Shown here: one piece after another, positions 59,534 to 64,000 of the stretch
How positions within the stretch are numbered: the stretch's first letter is position 1
Layout: each line of letters begins with the position of its first letter
NCBI RefSeq assembly: GCF_024198255.1
Contig: NZ_JAJVKW010000005.1
Coordinates: forward strand, 62,001 to 126,000
DNA: 64,000 bases
Origin: Myxococcus guangdongensis
GTDB lineage: Bacteria > Myxococcota > Myxococcia > Myxococcales > Myxococcaceae
Direction of reading: 5' to 3'
The notes under the pieces: model-generated
The model's database searches: none
The model's input: the letters and a program-made list of their open reading frames with translations, nothing else
What the model was told of the DNA's origin: nothing
Made by a program: the position numbers and the translations under genes

Positions 59534-60445
59534 TCAGTCCACGCGGCCGGTGGCGAACGACGCCCCGGCCACGAAGCGGAAGGTGGGCGTGTCCAGGCCC
59601 GCGCCCACGCCCGGGCCGCCCATCACGAACAGGTCCATCCAGGACGTGGTGTGGCGGCGGATGGCCACCAGCAGCTCCGCGCCCGCCTGACCGCCCTGCA
59701 GCGGCACGCCGACGAGCATGCTGAGCTCTCCGCGCGTGAGGTCTCCGGCGCGCGACGTCACGGTGCCCGCCAGCCGCAGCTCGTTGCCCACCACGTCCAC
59801 GCTGGTGCCGGACAGCGGGCCCAGGTCCTGCTTGTCTCGCAGCAGGATGCCGGTCTCCAGGCCCAGCTGCCACGTCTCCGCCAGGAAGCCGAGCTGGAGG
59901 CTGGGGTGGACCGCATACTGGTCTCTGGCGAGCAGCGCCTTGCTGCCCACCGGAATCGCCGCGGACACATCCAGCGCCACCTGGAAGCCGAAGTCCGGCC
60001 GCAGGAGCGCCGCGCGCGCGCCCACCCACGGCGAGCCCAGGCCCTGGCCCGCGGGGGCGCTCACGCCCAGGTGCGTCGAGCCGCCCTGCGTGACGATGAA
60101 GGGCACCTCCGCGTCCACCTGGAGCCAGTCCGTCACGCCGATGGCGGCGGTGAGGTCCATGGTGAACTTGTTCTCCACCAGGCCCATGCCACCACCTGGC
60201 TCCCAGCGCGTCTGGAAGTGCAGGGGCAGCTGCTCGTAGTGCCCCTGGACGCCCACGCGCACCATGCCAGCGGGCAGCGTGCGACCGGTGCTCACCACCA
60301 GCGAGCCGAGCCCCGCCGGGTCCAACTCCATCCGCTGCAGATTGAAGCTCGGCAGCGCCTTCTCCTGGGCGGAGGCGGTGGAGGGATGCACCAGGGCGAG
60401 AGTGAACAGCGCCGACAGCAACGCGAACGCGGGCCGGAACGACAC
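59534..60445 (-). CDS. predicted outer-membrane beta-barrel-type protein
   Basis: A 303-residue exported protein. Signal MSFRPAFALLSALFTLALVHPSTASA (GTG at 60445, with aaggag 5 bases upstream) precedes a chain of alternating-residue beta strands rich in Gly, aromatic and small residues: GLGSLVVSTGRTLPAGMVRVGVQG, LTAAIGVTDWLQVDAEVPFI, WVGARAALLRPDFGFQVALDV, LQLGFLAETWQLGLETGILL, GELSMLVGVPLQGGQAGAEL and FRFVAGASFATGRVD (ending typical of a barrel). It is likely a porin-like or OmpA-N-terminal-like transporter in the outer membrane; no plug or OmpA peptidoglycan domain is present. Divergent from the ADOP permease gene across 285 bases that show no other gene. Confidence 0.72.
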   Translation of the reverse strand: MSFRPAFALLSALFTLALVHPSTASAQEKALPSFNLQRMELDPAGLGSLVVSTGRTLPAGMVRVGVQGHYEQLPLHFQTRWEPGGGMGLVENKFTMDLTAAIGVTDWLQVDAEVPFIVTQGGSTHLGVSAPAGQGLGSPWVGARAALLRPDFGFQVALDVSAAIPVGSKALLARDQYAVHPSLQLGFLAETWQLGLETGILLRDKQDLGPLSGTSVDVVGNELRLAGTVTSRAGDLTRGELSMLVGVPLQGGQAGAELLVAIRRHTTSWMDLFVMGGPGVGAGLDTPTFRFVAGASFATGRVD

Positions 60446-60730
60446 GACGACTCCTTGATGGATGGAATGGCGGCTCAGACGTGAGACGTGAGCTCCAAAC
60501 ACGAACGAGTCGCATGGCGCCGAGGGGAAGCGCAAGCTCACGCCCAGGTGCCTCATTCCGGGAAAGTATCCCTGCGCCTCCCCGTGGAACGACTTGACGT
60601 GTGACTCATCCGGATTCTCCCGGGCTTGCCGTGAAGTCAGTCCCGTCCCAGTCGTGGGAAAGCAAAACATCGGCGCAATGGCTGACGTCGTCCGGGCGTA
60701 CGCCTCCGTGTTCCCGCCCAAGGAGTCACC

Positions 60731-63187
60731 GTGGCTGTCCTTCTCGAGGATCTCCGCTACGCCGTCCGGTTGCTCTTCAAGAGTCGGGGGTTCACCGCCG
60801 TCTCGCTCCTGACGCTGGCGCTGGCCATCGGCGCGAACACAGCCATCTTCAGCGTCGTGCACGGGGTGTTGCTGCGGCCGCTGCCCTATCCACGCTCCGA
60901 GCAACTGGTGCGGGTGGACGCGCGGGACGCGGACGGGCCCAACACGACGTTGGCGATTGCCCACTACGCCTGGTTGACGTCGGAGGGCTCGCCCTTCTCC
61001 CAGGTCTCCGCGTCGGAGATGTTGCCCTCGGGCTTCAACCTCGTGGGGGACGGACTTCCGGAACGGCTGGCGGGCGTCCGGGTGACGGGGAACTTCTTCG
61101 AGACGTTCGGGATGCGTCCCCAGCTGGGGCGCGGCTTCCTGCCGGAGGAGGACGTGCCGGGGGGCCCGCGCGTGGTGGTGCTCGGTCAGGGGCTGTGGAA
61201 GCGACGCTTCGGTGGAGCGCCGGAGGTCGTGGGCCGCACGCTCACGCTCAACGATGAGCCCTACACGGTGGTGGGCGTGGCGGCGGAGTCGTTCCGCTTC
61301 CCGTCGGAGGCGCAGCTGTGGACGCCGCTGCAGCTGGACCTGACGAACAACGAGGCCTCCAACTTCCTGTTCGTCACCGGGCGGGTGCGTGACGGGCTGT
61401 CGCCGCAGGGCGTGGACGCCGCGTTGAAGACGCTGAGCGCGCGCCTGACGGCGGAGAAGCCGCACCTGATGCGCGCCCAGGAGTCCTTCGGCGCGGTGGA
61501 CTTGAGGGCGGCGCTCGCGGGGGATTTGCGCCTGGCGCTCTGGGTGCTCCTGGGCGCGGTGGGGCTGGTGCTGCTCATCGCGTGCGTCAACCTGGCCAAC
61601 CTCCAGCTCGCGCGCTCCGCGGCGAGGCAGCGGGAGCTGGTGGTGCGCGCGGCGCTCGGTGCCGCGCCCCGGCGACTGGTGCGCCAGCTGCTGACGGAGA
61701 GCCTGCTGCTGTCGCTCGTGGGCGGCGGGTTGGGGGTGCTCCTGGCGTCCATCGCGCTGCCCGCGCTCCTGTCCTTGGCGCCGCCGGAGCTGCTCACGCC
61801 GGGGACCCAGGTGGAGCTGGAGGGCACGGTGCTGCTGTTCTCCCTGGGCCTGTCGGTGGTGACGGGGCTGCTCTTCGGGCTCTTGCCGGCGTGGCAGGCC
61901 TCGCGGCCCAGGCTCCAGGACGCGCTGCGCGAGGGGGCCCAGCGCGCGACGGCGGGAGCGGGGGCGGGGCGCACGCGCAAGGTGTTGGTGGTGGGGCAGG
62001 TGGCGCTCGCGGTGGTGCTGCTGGTGGGGGCCGCGCTGCTCATCCGGAGCTTCGGCGCGCTCCAACAGGTCAAGCCCGGCTTCGACCCGACGGATGTGCA
62101 CGTGCTGCGGATGTCGCTGCCGGAGGGCCGCTATGGCGAGCCGGAGGCGGTGGAGCGCTTCCTGCGTCAGGTGGAGGAGCGGGTGCGCGCGCTGCCCGGC
62201 GTGGTGGAGGTGGGCTCCACGCCCACGCTGCCGATGGAGATGGGCTCCAGCATGAGCTTCGCCATCGAGGGCCGGTACGAAGGCCGTGAGGACGGCCCCG
62301 GCGTGGGCTTCGGCCAGTACCGGCCGGTGTCGCCGGGCTACGCGCGGACGCTGGGGCTCGGGCTGGTGCAGGGGCGGTGGCTCGAGGAGACGGACACGGC
62401 GCGCTCGGGGCCGGTGGTGGTCATCAACGAGGCGACCGCACGCAAGTACTGGCCGGGCGAGGACCCCGTGGGCAAGTCCATCCGGGTGGCGCACACGGTG
62501 CCCTCGCTCCGGGACGACACGCCGCGCGTGGTGGTGGGCGTGGTGCGTGACGTGCGTGAGCGCGGGTTGGACCAGGAGGCGCCCGTGGTGCTGTATGTGC
62601 CGACGGGGCAGGTGACGCGCAGGCTCAACGAGCTGCTCGTGCGGATGTTGCCGCGCAACCTGGTGGTGAAGTCATCCGGTGGCCACGCGGCGCTGGTGGC
62701 GTCCGTGCAGAAGGAGCTGTGGGCGGTGGATTCGCGGCAGCCCGTGTCGGAGACGCTGATGCTGGACGCGCACGTGGCGCGCACGCTGGGCTCCGAGCGC
62801 TTCAACATGGTGCTGCTGGGGTTGATGGCGGCGCTGGCGCTGGGGCTGGCGGCCGTGGGCATCTACGGCGTGCTGTCGTACCTGGTGAGCCAGCGGACGC
62901 GGGAGATGGGCGTGCGCCTGGCGCTGGGGGCCACGCGCGGCGAGGTGGTGCGGTTGGTGTTCCTCCAGGGCCTGGGCTCGGTGGGCGCGGGCGTGGGCCT
63001 GGGCTTCGTGGGGGCGCTGGCGCTGACGCGGGTGGTGTCCGGGCTGGTGCACGGGGTGAGCGCGTTGGACCCGTGGTCGTTCCTCCTCGCGCCCCTGTCG
63101 CTGCTCGCGGTGGGGCTCGTCGCCACGTGGCTGCCCGCGCGCAGGGCCTCGCGCGTGGACCCCATCATCGCGCTCCGGTACGACTGA
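60731..63187 (+). CDS. ADOP-type ABC transporter permease (two MacB/FtsX units)
   Basis: An 818-residue permease of the duplicated-orphan (ADOP) class with two MacB periplasmic core and FtsX units. First helix: FTAVSLLTLALAIGANTAIFSVVHGVLLRPLPYP (the ADOP start), periplasmic core (VRVTGNFFETFGMRPQLGRGFLPEED), FtsX helices (LLGAVGLVLLIACVNLANLQLARS and REL..RAALGA), and the second unit from about residue 420 (ALLIRSFGALQQVKPGFD, ISYSPGYARTLGLGL-like), ending TWLPARRASRVDPIIALRYD. No ATPase subunit is adjacent, as is usual for ADOP proteins. GTG at 60731 follows aggagtcacc. Substrate unknown. Confidence 0.9.
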   Translation: MAVLLEDLRYAVRLLFKSRGFTAVSLLTLALAIGANTAIFSVVHGVLLRPLPYPRSEQLVRVDARDADGPNTTLAIAHYAWLTSEGSPFSQVSASEMLPSGFNLVGDGLPERLAGVRVTGNFFETFGMRPQLGRGFLPEEDVPGGPRVVVLGQGLWKRRFGGAPEVVGRTLTLNDEPYTVVGVAAESFRFPSEAQLWTPLQLDLTNNEASNFLFVTGRVRDGLSPQGVDAALKTLSARLTAEKPHLMRAQESFGAVDLRAALAGDLRLALWVLLGAVGLVLLIACVNLANLQLARSAARQRELVVRAALGAAPRRLVRQLLTESLLLSLVGGGLGVLLASIALPALLSLAPPELLTPGTQVELEGTVLLFSLGLSVVTGLLFGLLPAWQASRPRLQDALREGAQRATAGAGAGRTRKVLVVGQVALAVVLLVGAALLIRSFGALQQVKPGFDPTDVHVLRMSLPEGRYGEPEAVERFLRQVEERVRALPGVVEVGSTPTLPMEMGSSMSFAIEGRYEGREDGPGVGFGQYRPVSPGYARTLGLGLVQGRWLEETDTARSGPVVVINEATARKYWPGEDPVGKSIRVAHTVPSLRDDTPRVVVGVVRDVRERGLDQEAPVVLYVPTGQVTRRLNELLVRMLPRNLVVKSSGGHAALVASVQKELWAVDSRQPVSETLMLDAHVARTLGSERFNMVLLGLMAALALGLAAVGIYGVLSYLVSQRTREMGVRLALGATRGEVVRLVFLQGLGSVGAGVGLGFVGALALTRVVSGLVHGVSALDPWSFLLAPLSLLAVGLVATWLPARRASRVDPIIALRYD

Positions 63188-63235
63188 GTGGGAAGGGCAG
63201 GGCCCACGTCCACCTCGACGTGGGCCCCGCGTGGG

Positions 63236-64000
63236 TCAGCGGATGGCGAAGCCCCAGGTGTAGGGCGTGCCTCGGAAGCTGCAGGTGGAGCCGTTGCTCC
63301 AGGCCCAGGTGAAGTCGAGCCGTCCTCCCGCGCAGTACTCGCCCGCGTAGTCGGCCAGGTGACCTCGGGCTCCGCCCACGTTGTCATTGTCGCACGCGAA
63401 CTCCGGGCTGGTGCTCCCGGCCGCGGGGTAGCCGTAGCCCACGCAGCCCATCATGATTTGCGAGGCGGGCGGGCCGTAGGTGCCTTGCTTGAACGCCGTG
63501 CCGGGTGTGCCGAGGGCCATGTTGACGCTGGTGTGGTTCCACGTCTGCGCGGGGTACGTCTGCGCGAAGCCCTCGCCGGAGGTGCGGTTGAAGACGCGAA
63601 TCTCGGTGAAGGAGATGCAGGCGAGCGCGCGAGACCAGTCCGAGCTCCCCGGGGTGCCGCGCGAGCTGACGCCCAGGCTCGTCTTCGCCGAGGCCGACTG
63701 CCAGCCCGCGACGGTCCATCCCCCGCCCGCCGCGCTCATGTCGCAATAGTGCTGCGTGGGGCCGGTGCCGCAGGGATTCAGGGCATACACGCCGCTGGGC
63801 AAGGAAGGGCAGTACTGGCGCAGCAGCCGGCACGAGGCGGGCGCGGCGGTGGGGGACTCGGGGCAGGGCTTCTCGGGGATGCTGGGGCCCGACGGGTCCG
63901 TGCCCGTCACGGGGTTGCTGGTGACGGAGACGATGAGGTCGGAGAAGTTGTTGTTGGCCTGCTCGTGGGCGCGGTCGAAGTCCTCGAAGGCCAGCACGCG
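63236..64000 (-). CDS. DUF4114 / fibrinogen-like secreted protein, 3' part
   Basis: The C-terminal 254 residues of a gene that continues beyond the window edge. Residues at the left end of the visible part (VLAFEDFDRAHEQANNNFSD and LIVSVTSNPVTG) match the end of a DUF4114 domain, a calcium-binding-like beta module of secreted and surface proteins. After a Cys/Pro linker comes a fibrinogen-related segment: GVYALNPCGTGPTQHYCDMS, AAGGGWTVAGWQSASAKTSL, GRLDFTWAWSNGSTCSFRG, with many Cys likely in disulphides. It is expected outside the cell or on the surface; function unknown. It converges on the ADOP gene with 48 bases between stops. Confidence 0.78.
   Translation of the reverse strand, partial: RVLAFEDFDRAHEQANNNFSDLIVSVTSNPVTGTDPSGPSIPEKPCPESPTAAPASCRLLRQYCPSLPSGVYALNPCGTGPTQHYCDMSAAGGGWTVAGWQSASAKTSLGVSSRGTPGSSDWSRALACISFTEIRVFNRTSGEGFAQTYPAQTWNHTSVNMALGTPGTAFKQGTYGPPASQIMMGCVGYGYPAAGSTSPEFACDNDNVGGARGHLADYAGEYCAGGRLDFTWAWSNGSTCSFRGTPYTWGFAIR

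Noticed and set aside
59534-62494. 986-codon minus-strand frame across the outer-membrane protein gene and the permease
   Set aside because: Only its last 303 codons (59534-60445) look like a protein; the rest is antisense to the ADOP permease and has no motif. The gene is taken from GTG 60445.
1-64000. tRNA, rRNA, insertion sequences, prophage genes
   Set aside because: I looked for rRNA-like blocks, tRNA T-loop sequences, and transposase or integrase motifs and found none I could support.

Overview
The window is GC-rich bacterial DNA with densely packed genes, many GTG starts and 4-base stop/start overlaps. Several gene families in it are typical of, or confined to, the Myxococcaceae: a SitA6/SitI6-type toxin lipoprotein and double-CXXCG immunity pair, a DUF2378 protein, and a Ser/Thr kinase followed by a DUF2381 protein. 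The best reading is a chromosomal segment of Myxococcus, Corallococcus or a close relative. I saw no rRNA, tRNA, CRISPR array, insertion sequence or prophage.

Layout. Positions 1-2.3 kb hold a DUF4291 protein, a SAM methyltransferase and a convergent DTW-domain tRNA-modifying enzyme. From 7.1 down to 2.4 kb, reading leftwards, runs a tight unit: isochorismatase-like hydrolase, Amidohydro_3 enzyme, MFS exporter and two tandem XapX membrane proteins. A NarL-type response regulator diverges from it. Positions 7.9-11 kb contain a GNAT enzyme, a 40-bp tandem repeat, a possible uracil-DNA-glycosylase-like protein, a DUF3592 protein and a CysQ-like phosphatase. At 11.0-12.5 kb lies the SitA6/SitI6-like kin-discrimination pair. 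Then come a Mug glycosylase, a PfkB sugar kinase, a GT87-like membrane glycosyltransferase, a secreted amidohydrolase, a DUF423 protein, a SET-domain protein with a histone-like tail, and an acyl-CoA-dehydrogenase-like protein.

At 19.7-22.7 kb are two unusual leftward proteins. One carries 14- and 13-residue tandem repeats, and each gene is followed by a strong hairpin terminator. Positions 22.8-26 kb hold a 2OG-oxygenase-like protein, an M18 aminopeptidase and a spermidine-synthase-like methyltransferase. The leftward opgG - unknown - opgH operon (periplasmic glucan synthesis) fills 26.1-30.2 kb. A PAS hybrid histidine kinase, a DUF2378 protein and a trypsin-like protease follow. A 1770-residue protein made of two UvrA units fused in tandem occupies 34.8-40.1 kb.

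Positions 40-48 kb carry a glutathione peroxidase, DUF5996, an ADP-ribosylglycohydrolase, two lipoproteins, a three-gene ECF sigma / anti-sigma / Spy-like operon, a V4R-like protein and a Bcp-type peroxiredoxin. At 48.4-50.7 kb is a translationally coupled YcaO-TfuA pair, the core of a RiPP backbone-modification system, with no precursor peptide that I can recognise. Then follow the kinase/DUF2381 pair, an apparently orphan DNA methyltransferase, a second 2OG oxygenase, a dicarboxylate symporter, SlyD, an OPT peptide transporter, an outer-membrane-type protein, an ADOP-type MacB/FtsX permease, and the 3' end of a DUF4114/fibrinogen-like secreted protein cut by the window edge.

Most genes are metabolic, stress or envelope functions. 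The parts with the most novelty potential are the Sit pair, the YcaO-TfuA pair, the repeat-protein pair, the SET/histone-tail protein, and the fused UvrA with a palindrome touching its start codon.
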